In this document: one piece after another, positions 23,209 through 34,538 of the stretch
Layout: every line of letters begins with the position of its first letter
Numbering within the stretch: position 1 is the first letter of the stretch
Source: Diphasiastrum complanatum
Lineage: Eukaryota; Streptophyta; Lycopodiopsida; Lycopodiales; Lycopodiaceae
Direction: 5' to 3'
Length of the DNA: 64,000 bases
NCBI GenBank assembly: GCA_029204225.1
Contig: CM055111.1
Span: 43,342,815 to 43,406,814 of the forward strand
Position numbers and translations under genes: made by a program
Notes under the pieces: model-generated
Seen by the model: only the letters and a program-made list of their open reading frames with translations
Database searches by the model: none
What the model was told of the DNA's origin: nothing

Positions 23209-23909
23209 TGTGAAAGTACTGTACTTTAGGACCATAAATGGATCTACAAAAGATCCACAAGAGTGATTGGATGCTTGCTTAACAATCTATCAAAAAACTA
23301 GACACAAAAAAGTTGATCTAGATTGGCAATTTGACAAACAACAAGCATTAACAATCAAAAGCATTGATAAACATTGAAATCCGAGCCCACACGTGTGTAC
23401 TACAGGCTGTAGTACGGCCTTCAACCTGAGAAACAAGTAGAAATTGATTTGGTTTCATTTGGATCACAAAAACTCAATGTACATAGTGAACTAGCTTGAG
23501 ATTGCCAATGAGCTCCAAAAATTTTCTATCTTCTCACTATGGAGAGAGGGAATACATAGCAAATTCGACTTCCTTCTTGAAGTTAGGTGGATTTCCAGCA
23601 TGTAATAAGGAAGTTAACTCACTCTCCTTGACCTAAAATGAAACCCTAGTCTATTTCCTAGAGTTATGCTTGGTAGGTAGCTAGTTGGTCAAATTTTCAC
23701 CTTAAACTTAGGTGTAGGTCCTATAAAGTAGGGATGACCACCAAATAGACATGACCAACTCTCTTGACTTGACCTAACCTACATTAGGATGGGTTTCCCA
23801 TGTGGCATCATGGCCTCACATGTGTGGGACCCACTTGTGTACACAATTTACACTATTCTACATGGTTTTTGATCAAGCTAGATTTGCCAATTTTTGGCAA
23901 TTCTTCACA
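23209..23909 (-). repeat. Young copia, 3' LTR
   Basis: This is the 3' LTR in element orientation. It contains a 15-bp palindrome AAAGTACTGTACTTT near its outer edge (23213-23227) and the adjoining palindromes CACACGTGTG (23388-23397) and GTACTACAGGCTGTAGTAC (23397-23415). A further CACATGTGTG lies at 23817-23826. Confidence 0.95.
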
Positions 23910-23924
23910 CTCCTCCTCAAATTT
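23910..23924 (-). other. Young copia polypurine tract
   Basis: On the minus strand this reads AATTTGAGGAGGAG directly before the 3' LTR. It primes plus-strand synthesis in LTR retrotransposons. Confidence 0.85.
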
Positions 23925-24119
23925 AGCTTGATCTATTTACAACTCTCTTGATAGATCAATGAAAGCTTTTAGAAGTGTCTAAAAAATCCAGCTACAAAGA
24001 AGGAACTTTTGAGACTCCAATAGAGAATGATGTCCATGAAGGATCTTTCACCACCTCTTAGAGGATCCCTTACAAGATGTTCCATAAATGTGTCTATATA
24101 CATGTAGCACACTTCAAAA

Positions 24120-26276
24120 CTAAACATCATGCCAAGCCATGGATTCCAAGGCATTTTGTGCACTTGAAGATACATCAATTAAAATATTAAGTGCATAAAT
24201 AATGTTTCCAAAGACAACTTGTCTTGCTTGATCCATATGATTGAACCTTGATGGCTCCATCTTGATACTCAAGATTCTTCTTGGAGTCCTCGGGTCTTGA
24301 GCTTGCTCCTCCACTTGACTTGACTCCAAACCATCAATGAATTGAATAAGGTGTTGATCCAAAGGTGCTTCTTCAAGTTTACAAATCTTCCACTCTTGAA
24401 AGATCACATTTCCACCATTGACAAATTCTTTGGCTGAAAACAAGTAGATTCTACAATCTCTACTTGAAGAGCAAAACACTACCATTATTCCTATCATTGA
24501 AATAGGATAATCTTTGGTCCTTACATTGGAATGATCATGCACAAAGCATGTGGACACAAAGATTTCCAAAGCAAATGATGTTTCATCTTTTATGACTCTA
24601 TTCAAACTATTACAAAAATAGTTATCCAATGAAATTGCTTTATCAACAACAAATGTAGATTTCAAAGCATCCCATTTCATTGTCTTGTCATACAAAGTAA
24701 TAAACACCATGAATCTTAGAGGTAAGAAACAAGTCACCTCATGTCTACTAATAATTTCCAAAAAGTATTCAAAGATAGTAGACTCTCCAATGCTCACCAC
24801 CCTTGCAAGATGCACACTTGAATGGACAATTTGCATGCAATTTGATGACTCGGACATTGTCATTGAGGACTCCCTTGGAACTCTCATGCTTTGAGGCTGA
24901 TCCTCAAGATCTTCCTCCTTTTGATGCTCCTCCTCAATGCAAGCAAGATCACACTTTGCCAAGATCTCCTCTTGAGTGATCTCCTCCTTTGCCAAGCTCA
25001 TTCTTTCAAAAGCAACACTAGCTTCCAACTTAAACAATCTTCCATGTTTAAATCCCTTTGCATTACAAACATCATTCTTCAAGATGAAGCAAACACCATG
25101 CTTAAAGTGGACATCCAAACCACTTTCTAAGAGTAGACCAACACTAAGCATATTCTTGGTGATTGATGGTACATAAAGGACATTTTCTAGATCCATGCAT
25201 TTTGAGGATTCTAGATACAAAGAGATGGTGCCAACACCATCTATCCTACACTCTTCATCATTTGCAGTAAAGACAAACTTTTTAGCATCATTGAAAGAGT
25301 GTAAGATTGAGAAAAAGTCCTTTTCACAAGACATGTGGGAGCTAGCCCCACTGTCGATCCACCAATTGTCTCTTGAATTGCTATTGCTTGTTGGTGAGGA
25401 TGTAGATGCCATCAAGAATACATCTACTTCATCCTCCTCCTCCTCCTTTGCAAGGTTTCCTTGTTTGTCCTCATCCACTTGTGCTCTTAGCCTCTTGTAG
25501 CATTTAGATGCATAATGCCCCTTCCTTTCACAAAAGAAGCATTTTTGCTTTGACTTGTCCTTTGAGCTTGATGCATCATCCTCTCCTTTGGCCTCCTTTG
25601 GATGCTTCTTCTTTCCATTGGTCTTCTTTTTGCCCTTGAATGAGAAATTGGCTTTCTCATCACCATCCTGCAAAGACAAGGAACTCATCCTAGATTTTGC
25701 ATGGAGCATCCTACACTCTTCAGCCACTAATACACTATGAAGTTTTTCTATAGTTGGCAAAGTGTCTTGGATGGCAAAACTTTGGACCAAATTTGCAAAG
25801 TCATCTCCTAGACCATTAAGGACAATTTGTACAAGCTCTCCATCATGAATCTTCTCTCCAATGGAAGCCAACTCCCTATTTAGAGACTTGATTCTGAGTA
25901 CATAATCCTATGCACTCTCCTCACTTCTCCTCATGCTTTGCAAAATTTGATTTCTAAGCATAAGAACTCTAGAAGTGTTGCTAGACTCATAGATTGATTT
26001 TAAAGACCCCCAAGCCTCTTTAGCATTAGTACAAGCTGATACTTCTCTCAACAAATCATTGCTCACATTCATCTTCACACAATGAAGTGCAAGCCTAGAT
26101 CTCTTCTTGTATCTAGATAACTCCTGTGCACCTAGAGGTTCATCTTCATCTTCAATCAAGAACTCATAAAGGTCTTGAAGCACCAATAGTGACTCCATTC
26201 TAACCTTCCAAATAGCATAATTTGTAGAATTCAACCTCTCACTAGCTTCTAGAAGGTATGCTCCAGCAGATCCCAT
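24120..26276 (-). CDS. Gag-protease of the young copia, one in-frame TAG
   Basis: The ATG at 26276 opens MGSAGAYLLEASERLNSTN, a UBN2/DUF4219-type copia Gag start; NYAIWKVRME follows. A TAG at 25908-25910 interrupts Gag after about 122 residues; the same frame then stays open for 583 more codons. After the stop come a Lys-rich stretch, the zinc knuckle CFFCERKGHYASKC (standard C-x2-C-x4-H-x4-C) and the protease active site WWIDSGASSHMS, then NVLYVPSITKNMLSVG. The remainder is Glu-rich and ends with a scrap like the end of copia integrase (TCFVHDHSNVRTK, then CSSSRDCRIYLF). Integrase core, reverse transcriptase and RNase H are absent. The TAG could be a recent C-to-T change of a CAG codon, or be read through; the sequence cannot decide. 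Gag packages RNA and the protease matures it. Confidence 0.85.
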
Positions 26277-27070
26277 CTTACTAGTGACTTCTACAAACAA
26301 GAAATAGATTTGATTGACTTGAAACTCACAAAGGTCTCACACTTGCAGTGTTTCACTCAAATTTGATTTCTAATCCAACAAATGGACTTGTAATCACAGT
26401 TCTATCACTCCGTCACAAAGCTGGAATGAAGATAAGATGAAGTGAAAACTACTTTCAAACAAATCTTGCCAATAAATGGACTTGATTGTCTCTAGAAACT
26501 CACTAAGGTCTCTCTCTTGTAGTTTTTTCACTCAAATTAGATTTCTAATCCAACAAATGGACTTATAATCTCATTTCTAGCACTCCCTCACAAAGTTGGA
26601 ATGAAGATAAGATGATGTGAAATCTACTTACAATCAAATCTTGCCAATTTTGGCTATTTTTGGACAAAAAAATGACTTAATCTCTTTCTTCCTTCTTGGT
26701 GTACTTTCAAGACCTGTTTTTAACCTTAATAGGACTTGAACTCAGCCTAGATCAATTATATTCCATGAAACAAATTCAAATCTAATCAATGGCAAATGAT
26801 CTTGGTAGATTATCCTAGGATCTCCACCAAAAATTACACCAACAGCTCACAAATTGAATTTTTTTTGGATCAAATGAATACCATGCATTAAATGCAGGTT
26901 CAGAGGTGCCCACACATGTGGACAGTACGGAGTTGGACCCCTACCAAGTTTGGGATCAAATCTCCTCACCAAAATCAAGATTCTAGCTTGCCCTCTCAAT
27001 ACTAGCTTTTAGAACCAAAACTTGCTAAAAATGGATTTGCATTAGATCAATGGCTTATGCTCTTGTACTT

Positions 27071-27083
27071 GGCTCTGATACCA
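27071..27083 (-). other. Young copia primer binding site
   Basis: On the minus strand TGGTATCAGAGCC follows the 5' LTR without a gap. It is complementary to the 3' end of initiator Met-tRNA as in most plant copia elements. Confidence 0.92.
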
Positions 27084-27784
27084 TGTGAAAGTACTGTACT
27101 TTAGGACCATAAATGGATCTACAAAAGATCCACAAGAGTGATTGGATGCTTGCTTAACAATCTATCAAAAAACTAGACACAAAAAAGTTGATCTAGATTG
27201 GCAATTTGACAAACAACAAGCATTAACAATCAAAAGCATTGATAAACATTGAAATCCGAGCCCACACGTGTGTACTACAGGCTGTAGTACGGCCTTCAAC
27301 CTGAGAAACAAGTAGAAATTGATTTGGTTTCATTTGGATCACAAAAACTCAATGTACATAGTGAACTAGCTTGAGATTGCCAATGAGCTCCAAAAATTTT
27401 CTATCTTCTCACTATGGAGAGAGGGAATACATAGCAAATTCGACTTCCTTCTTGAAGTTAGGTGGATTTCCAGCATGTAATAAGGAAGTTAACTCACTCT
27501 CCTTGACCTAAAATGAAACCCTAGTCTATTTCCTAGAGTTATGCTTGGTAGGTAGCTAGTTGGTCAAATTTTCACCTTAAACTTAGGTGTAGGTCCTATA
27601 AAGTAGGGATGACCACCAAATAGACATGACCAACTCTCTTGACTTGACCTAACCTACATTAGGATGGGTTTCCCATGTGGCATCATGGCCTCACATGTGT
27701 GGGACCCACTTGTGTACACAATTTACACTATTCTACATGGTTTTTGATCAAGCTAGATTTGCCAATTTTTGGCAATTCTTCACA
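27084..27784 (-). repeat. Young copia, 5' LTR
   Basis: Same length (701 bp) and, by eye, same sequence as 23209-23909. As the 5' LTR it should carry the promoter driving minus-strand transcription through gag. Confidence 0.95.
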
Positions 27785-27839
27785 AACTGTTCCTGTTATT
27801 CTTTCTTGTTTAGAGAGCTTCTAAAGATAGAAACAATTT

Positions 27840-28375
27840 AAGGAGGGAAGAATGTTATGTCCATGGCCAATAAGTAGGATTCAGTATACTCCTAGTCTTG
27901 GATACACGGTACTCCAGTAAATCAAGCTGTTAGTTATGCCACGTCATACTGGATGTGACCCGAAAAGTAACTAATATTCTTGTGAGGCCCAGAACACACT
28001 AAATGGAGTTTAGACAGTGTATGAGACAATGTATGCATGTGTAGAGTTATCAATAGCAATTCTATGAATAGTTGGTCCATGCTTAGGACTCTATTCTAGG
28101 TGAATCTATGTATAGGGAACTTAGGGCTATGCATGGCTATGTGCCCAGGTTGCTTTTGGCTCTATATATTGAGGCCAAACTCGCCCTACTCCTCATTGTG
28201 ATCATTGATTCATTGCCAGGGTTTCACTCTACCTTCATGCTTCTTATTCCTTGGATTGGGGGTGAAGCTTCTAGAGTTGATTGGTTGCTTCTACTTGGTT
28301 GGGTGGTTGCTCCATAGTGTGTTTTCCATTGTGTTTTGTCTTGTAAGTAGGATCTTAGGGAGCTTTCCTTATAAA
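27840..28375 (+). repeat. LTR family A, copy 2, preceded by polypurine tract
   Basis: AAGGAGGGAAGAA (27840-27852) is a polypurine tract and TGTTATGTCCATGGCC (27853 on) is the LTR start, so this was the 3' LTR of an element on the plus strand. It contains TCTATATATT at 28161-28170, a good TATA box. It is the fullest of the three copies. The young copia inserted about 60 bp upstream, so the body of this older element is no longer adjacent. The right end is set by loss of similarity to the other copies. Confidence 0.7.
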
Positions 28376-28640
28376 TTCGATATCTGCAAGCAGGTTTGTC
28401 AGCCAAATTGCCTCCTTGGTAGCATTTGAGATAGCTGAAAAACCTGATTCTGTGGACGATAATGTTACTGAGGACTATTTTTGGCTGTGAGAGATTGGGC
28501 CTTGATTGTATGGAAGTACAGACCCAAAAGTCGATGTTTTGGTGTTGAAATTTTCTGCCCACTCTACATCTGTGTAGCCTTTGAGAATATTGGCTGATGG
28601 GTCAATTTTTCGTTGACTGAGGGAAATTAATATGCTGGGT
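28376..28640 (-). pseudogene. Copia RNase H fragment
   Basis: The minus strand reads LKGYTDVEWAENFNTKTSTF then YNQGPISHSQK, a stop, and SSVTLSSTESG, which match the copia RNase H order GYTDADWAG ... ISWSSK ... ALSSTEAEY. The DVEW keeps the first catalytic Asp. It is a short broken fragment facing the opposite way from the adjoining LTR. Confidence 0.7.
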
Positions 28641-30600
28641 CGGATTCAAAAAATGTACTCCAATGCTAACACGCATTTCAGATCCTTCATTGACTTCAGA
28701 TTGTTACTGAGTATTCATAAAAGGATGCTATACCTCATATCAAAATCTCTAGTCTTGAAATGATGGTGCCCTTAAAAGCTCTTGTACAAATTTTATCCAA
28801 AGGAATTATTCACTTGATTCTGCTTTAGACTATAATATTTCCTTCTTTTTTTAACAATTGGAGCTAGAGCAAAGGAGGAGAGATCCAAGGAATTGATGAA
28901 TTGAGCAATCAACTATCCCATTGAACCAATACAAGCATCTCTCATGCCTATGAATAGTAGAGAAGGCATGGAGAAAAAGGTTGACTTACATTGTAGAGGA
29001 GATTATTCTATTGGAATACAATCTTGATTTTGCTCATTTCTCTACATTTGTCTGTATGATTGACGTAGTAGCTAGATGCTATTGGTAAATGCACAAATAA
29101 CTTTATAGATGTTGTACGACATGTTTACAGAGAGTTTCAACTCTGATGAAAATGTTCATAACATTCTATTTTTGTCATTTCAATCATGCATGATGTCTAT
29201 TTGATCTTAGAAGCAAATTTGTGAGTGTTTTGTCTAGCTTTTGGATAGTGGAGGCTTGTGCATTCACTCTTGGCCTAGATTTGGCCTAGATCTCATGTTT
29301 AGATTTGATTTAAATCTCCAGTTTTGACAAAATTTTCCATTCCTGAATATGTACAGCATGTCATAAAATAATTGCATCTTGTCTCGATGAATTTTTAATA
29401 AGAATAGTGCAATCCATGACATGATACACTCTAGAAGTGGCACTCATACTTGATACAAACAATTATTTCAACAAAAAAACACAACAATATCATTCCACAA
29501 TTGCAAATGAGAACAAATGCTTATGAAAAGTAGAAGGCTGTATAAAGCACCATGATCAAAATGATTATGTTACTTGTAGGCCAATGCACACTCATCAAGA
29601 CATGAGTGCAACTATGTTAATCGAAGCCAACAAAGACACCCAAGCACATAACAACCTCTAAATTAGTTGAACCTATGTGCACATTTTTAGATAATGGAGT
29701 GAATTAACAACACACACCTTGCCAAGCCATAGATACAATGGATAACTAATGGCGATGCGATCAAGATAGTTGTGAAAATATACTATTAAATTTGAATGTG
29801 TGATTGATATTGGAAAGAGCTTTTCTGTCAGGTGATCTACTTTTAGGTGGGAACATATTCCAAGGTACGTCTTTCTTCTTGCGTTTATCACCAACAACTT
29901 CCGTCCTCTTGGATTCAAATGGCTTATCTCTCCTCCATTCTATCTCACGGAGGAATTCTTACAATAGCATCCTTGCTACTTGATGTGTCAGTCTTCTCAG
30001 CATCCTTATCCTTGTGCGTCATGGATTTATTAAAGATAACATCACGGCTAACATGCATTTTTCTCTCCAAAGAATCAAAGTACATGTAGCCCTCACATGA
30101 TCATCATACTCTAAGAAGCTATACTTCAATGCTTTTATATCAAGCTTACGCCTATGAATTGGGAAATTGGTAGATTATTTTATATGATAGGCTAGGGGCT
30201 TATGCATTATTGCTTGAATCTCCATAAATTTTTTGAAATGTTGGGTTGACTTTATTCTAAAATCACATCATGGATTATATCTCAAATGTACGTTGTGTAG
30301 CAAATGCTCAAATGCTTGAAATGCTTGTTTCTACTGTTTTCACTATCTCAAGCTGATGTTTTATGCACCTTGCTTTTGTCAGTGGTTGATGCTCTTATTG
30401 TTGTTGGATCTTTGTCTTCAACTTGACCAAATTCATTTTCTCAAAAAAATTGAGTCTATTTCATAAAATGCAAATTAAATATTTGCAATTAAGCCATGTA
30501 GAAATTAAAGGTCATCAACCAATACAACTAGATTAATTCAATCAACTTCTAGAAATAACATTATTCGGCCCAAATTGATCTAAAAATGGTCCAATCTAAT
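28641..30600. other. No gene seen
   Basis: AT-rich sequence; a few short open frames on both strands lack motifs or splice support. Confidence 0.4.
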
Positions 30601-30990
30601 AAGTTGAATTTGTAAGGTAGACAACTTATGGATTGAGAATGTTCACCCACACATGTACACGTACAATTCAAGGTCTATAACAATCTATTTGTCACAAATG
30701 AAAAAAACAATAACATAACAAGTCATTTGCATGGTATGTTATCATGTTACTTTTACGTGTGATGTTATCCTCCTCATAGTCGTACCTCTAGGAGCGTGGA
30801 AAACTCTCATCGATTGGGAAGCACGAGGTATCAGAGAAGGCCCTCGGGATTGGATGTGGTGGAACCTCTGCTACTCACGTAGGGCCTAACCACCATCACA
30901 AGTGGTGCCCCTTGACCCCGTAGGACTTTTTGGTTGGACCAAGGGCCCCCGTAAAAAAAGGATCTAACATTGGTGCGTCTGTCGGGAGTC
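30601..30990 (+). repeat. Possible gypsy LTR end with primer site
   Basis: GGATCTAACA at 30960-30969 is followed by TTGGTGCGTCTGTCGGGAG, close to the TGGCGCCGTCTGTGGGAA-type primer site that follows the 5' LTR of Tat/Athila gypsy elements. The upstream 350 bases would be the LTR end; the start is unknown and no coding part follows. Confidence 0.35.
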
Positions 30991-31063
30991 TAAACTTTAT
31001 CAAGAAAAAAATTGTTTGGGGGATAGTTGTCTAGACCAATGAACTATACGTGTTAGCCAGTTG

Positions 31064-31491
31064 TATAAGGAAAAGCTCCTCAAGATCCTGATTACAAGAC
31101 AAATGCAATGGAAAACACACAATGGAGCCTGAACCACAAATGTAACTAGTAGGGCGAGTTTGGCCTCCTTATATAGAGCCTAGAACCACCTGTGCACATA
31201 GACATGCAAGGTCCTAACTCCCCTATACATCGATTCATCTGGAATAGAGTCTCTATGCATGGATCCTCTATTCATAGAATTGCTATTGATAACTCTACAC
31301 ATGCATACACTGTCCCAAACCTTGTACTAACTACATTTAGTGTGTTCTGGGCCTCACAAAGATATTAGTTACTTTCGGGTCACGTCTAGTATGACGTGGC
31401 ATAACTAACAGCTTGTTTCATTGGAGTATTGTGTATCCAAGACTAGATTTATACTGAATCCTATGTACTAGTCATGGACATGACCTACATG
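31064..31491 (-). repeat. LTR family A, copy 3
   Basis: Minus-strand copy of the LTR at 27853. Shared blocks include the start TGTCCATGAC (diverged), the ACTTTCGGGTCACG region and a TATA box (TATATAAGG on the minus strand, plus positions 31167-31175). It is diverged throughout. No primer site follows its 3' end, so it may be a solo LTR. Confidence 0.65.
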
Positions 31492-31499
31492 AAATGTGC

Positions 31500-32075
31500 A
31501 GTCGATTTTCCTTGAAGATCGAGTTTATATGCCAAAGAAACATTCTATCTACAATCCTGAACGGTCCACAAAAATGGCTAGACAGTTTGTAATGCTTCTT
31601 TGTACGTAACGTCTTAGAATCTTTTGGAATCCTAAGATATACCTAGTCATCAACATTAAAATCTCTTGGAGATTTCTTAAGATTGGGATAGTGCTTATTT
31701 CTATCTTGAGCACTTTGGATACTATCCTTACCCACTTGCAACATCTCTTGCATATCATGCTGGAAATCAACAACCTTCTAGATCTTAACAGACTTCGTCT
31801 CAACATTTATTGGAGATCTAGGCTGAAAACCGTAGATAAGCATAAAAGAGCAGAATATTTTTTACTATCATATGCAAACTCAACCAGTGGGAGGTAATCC
31901 TCCCAATGAGATTGCCTGTGAGAGACATATGTCCTTAAAATATCTTCCATAGTTTCATTAGTCCTTTCTATTTGGCCATCTGATTCAAGATGATCAAAAG
32001 AACTTAAACTCAAGGAAGTTTCAATTTTATGGAATACTGCTGACCAGAAGTGACCTGTGGACTTAGGATTTCTGT
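31500..32075 (-). pseudogene. Chromovirus integrase fragment
   Basis: The minus strand reads SDRNPKSTGHFWSAVFHKIE, then DHLESDGQIERTNETMEDIL with the catalytic Glu, then QSHWEDYLPLVEFAYDS, and in another frame the C-terminal part with DSKTLRTKKHYKLS. It matches the better copy at 55515-56040 residue for residue over most of this stretch. The first catalytic Asp lies upstream of the fragment and is lost. Confidence 0.8.
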
Positions 32076-33125
32076 CACTAGTGATGGATGGAGCAGTGGA
32101 CACTGGAAGAGAAGTAGGAGCGGTATCAACAGAAGAAACGAGGATGGAGACAGAAACAAATGTGGATGGAACAGGAAGAGAGGTAGTGAGAGCAGAAATT
32201 GGAGTGGGGGGTTGCACGGAAGAAGAAGTGGCGGTGGTTGATGGAGTGGTTAGTGCGGCAGTGGAGACACGTCTTCGGGTAACAGGTGGAGATGTGGATG
32301 TAGAGGCAGTGCCACACACTTGTTTGCTGGCCGTTGTGTTAATGACTGCAGGTTGGGAGGAGGTAGATGCTTGAGATGGTGGGTAAAGGTTAGTATGTGA
32401 CACAAGGGTAGACAGGAGGGATGAGCGTCGAAAACCAAGCACTTTCGCCTCGAGAAGTGTGCAGGCAAAGTTACACAACAGGGGGCCTGCTGTGATTCAC
32501 TCACGGTTGTTGGGTTTGATGGAGTTGGTTGGTTCTCGAATAAGGAAATTATGCTAGTCGTATGGCACAACGGAGGGGTTAGAAAATTCCAGAAAGGATT
32601 CCATTATCTGACTTAACAGCGTAGACTGGATTCTGTCCTTGCAAAATGTTGAAATAACCAAAAAGTTATTCAACAGATGCGCAGCCGCCTGAATGACGGG
32701 TTCCGTGATAGCTTCTATCAGGTAACCATTGTTAGTCTAGATGGGGATTTCTAGTGTGGTTTGGGTGACGAATGGTTTGATCAGAGCTTTGGCGTGGCGA
32801 TGGGAGATGGGTTGACGATCACCGGACCAACGGTGACCATCGAGTCGGCGTTTATCTTGACCTTGTATGTGGTACCTTGGTTCAGAAAGTGGAAACGAGC
32901 CTTGTCCTCGTCCCAGGTGGCGTAAGCGTGAAGGGCGAGGCCCATGTTAATCCCAGAATGGAAGAGTGCCGGGTAAAAACCCATTGCTTCAAGGAGTGGG
33001 CCAGCTGTCTGCAGCCATGGTTGGATCAGAGTGTCAGAGGGTAGAGGCCAAATATGCGTGGCCTCGGGGATGTCATGCTGGATCACCTGTTTGGCGCCAG
33101 AGTCTTCAGAGGACGAGGAGGCCAT
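32076..33125 (-). pseudogene. Unrecognised Gag-sized reading frame, fused to integrase scrap
   Basis: The ATG at 33125 opens MASSSSEDSGAKQVIQHDIP. The first 114 residues read like a folded protein (HIWPLPSDTLIQPWLQ, GFYPALFHSGINMGLALHAY, ATWDEDKARFHFLNQG). After a stop the frame can be followed through further stops to a Ser/Thr/Pro-rich tail that runs directly into the integrase fragment at about 32070. I do not recognise the first domain. A TATA box upstream suggests it was a transcription unit, and its place before an integrase piece fits a Gag or an extra retroelement gene. It could equally be a host gene broken by recombination. Confidence 0.4.
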
Positions 33126-33387
33126 GTTAGCAATGATGATTAGTGGTCGAAAAAGTCAAAAAAGTAGAAAAAATGGTGGAAAATGAAAAAAGATGTGAAA
33201 ACAGTAGAAAACTGAGAATAATGAGTGTTGGATGACAATGATTGTAGTTCAGAGCGTAGATCAGTGTTTAATATGAGCAGATGACAACTGGTAGGAAGTT
33301 TGGTCGAAAACAAAAAAACTTGGTATTTTCAGTGGAAATTTCGGCAGAGCTTCGCTAGCAAAGGTGACAAATGACTCGATTCAGCCC

Positions 33388-33394
33388 TTATATA
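33388..33394 (-). promoter_or_regulatory. TATA box upstream of the 33125 reading frame
   Basis: The minus strand reads CGCTATATAAGGGC, a consensus plant TATA box, about 265 bases before the ATG at 33125. Transcription would begin near 33360. A GCGAAGGTTC motif lies further upstream at 33534-33543. Confidence 0.45.
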
Positions 33395-33625
33395 GCGGAA
33401 TTTAGAGTGCGTATTCGGTGAAATCCACTTTCCCTTGCTCAGTTCTACCCAAATTTTGGCAGGCACCTTCTTCACGAAATTCTAAGAACTCAGGGAAGTC
33501 TGCAAGAGTTCAGAAGGTGATTTGACTGCTATGCGAAGGTTCTGCGAGGGTTCAAGCTGTCTGATCCATTATTGAGAGAGAAGAAATACTTTGTAGTCCA
33601 TTACAAGATATCTAATCTACTTTTC

Positions 33626-33955
33626 ATGGCTTCAATGGGTTATTTTCTATTGGAATCAAGTGAGAGATTATCTACCTCCAATTACTCTATTTGGAAGGTA
33701 AGAATGGAGTGGGGGGTAGGGAGTATTCCCTTGAAGGTTGCATCTCTAAAAGTTCTATCTCTTAATAATGTGCTATCTGTTCCAAAGCTCAGAAAGAGCC
33801 TTATAACTGTTGGCCAATTGCTCGATAATGGCCTTGATGTCAAATTCCATATTGACACTCGTGTAATCAAGAAAGATGATGAGATCCTTGCATGTGGTTC
33901 TCGATTCGGAGGCATCCACAAATTGGATTCAAGAGAGAGTGCAAACTCTTGTGAT
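33626..33955 (+). pseudogene. Copia B, gag start fused to protease end
   Basis: The frame reads MASMGYFLLESSERLSTSNY, IWKVRMEW (copia Gag start) and then at once VASLKVLSLNNVLSVPKL with LITVGQLLDNGLDVKF, the part after a copia protease active site. The middle of Gag, the zinc knuckle and the protease active site have been deleted. The frame is interrupted at 33955 by gypsy-2 and continues at 38857. The Gag start resembles that of the young element at 26276. Confidence 0.8.
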
Positions 33956-34538
33956 TGTAGTGGGTTTCTTTCCTTGCCTAACCCGAATCCAAGATCTAGT
34001 CAATCTAGCATCAAAGAGATGAAGTTAGTTGTCACGCATAGGTTCGTTCCCATGAGGGCAATAGTATAGTTCAGATTATAATCATGAACGGAGGATTCAC
34101 ATCTAACTCTAAATCCATTAACACTACGATCCATTAACACTACAATCCACAACAAAAATGGCTTACCCTTTCTCTCTCATAAAAAGTATAATAACACACA
34201 ATCCCAATAAATTCAGATCCAACAATTAGCAAAAACCAAAGAAAACATGAAAAATGGAGGAAAAGTGATAGAGAGCAAGGACATTCATCAATCCATTCCT
34301 GAAAAGAACCAATCTGCTTTATTGAAATGAGGAAATGAACACCAGGAGCAACTTGAGTTGGTCCCTTTTTATAGTAAAGAGGAGGACCCTGGCCTCTGAA
34401 TCCTATTGGTCTATTTTTGCCTCTCTAATTATTCAAATTTAAAAAAGAGCAAGAACCATCCAATTTGGAGGGAAACCCAACTTTATTCACTAACTTGACA
34501 TTTAGGCCCTACGACATTAAAAGTCCCAAAAAAAGGCA
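33956..34538 (-). repeat. Gypsy-2 3' LTR, truncated on its inner side
   Basis: It matches the 5' LTR at both ends of its own length but keeps about 330 bp (from 34010 to about 34355) that the other lacks, and stops at about 34538, where integrase sequence follows. It includes two copies of CCATTAACACTAC close together (about 34118-34151). Confidence 0.75.

Larger units (their letters stand above)
23209..27784 (-). mobile_element. Young non-autonomous copia-type LTR retrotransposon (Gag-protease only)
   Basis: Both 701-bp LTRs begin TGTG and end CACA, read as identical to each other, and are flanked by the 5-bp duplication AACTG (23204-23208 and 27785-27789). Inside the right LTR is GGCTCTGATACCA (27071-27083), on the minus strand a perfect copia primer site. 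Inside the left LTR is the complement of AATTTGAGGAGGAG, the polypurine tract. The interior is only 3174 bp. It encodes Gag and protease and then only a worn scrap of integrase; no reverse transcriptase or RNase H motif is present. The identical LTRs mean insertion was very recent, so the deleted form itself was mobile and must have used enzymes from a related full element. Confidence 0.93.

Noticed and set aside
24685-25740. Plus-strand open frames across the young copia
   Set aside because: Antisense of the long Gag-protease frame.
32050-32374. Plus-strand Gly/Val-rich and Thr-rich open frames
   Set aside because: Antisense of the Ser/Thr/Pro-rich tail of the minus-strand frame; low-complexity composition explains the openness.
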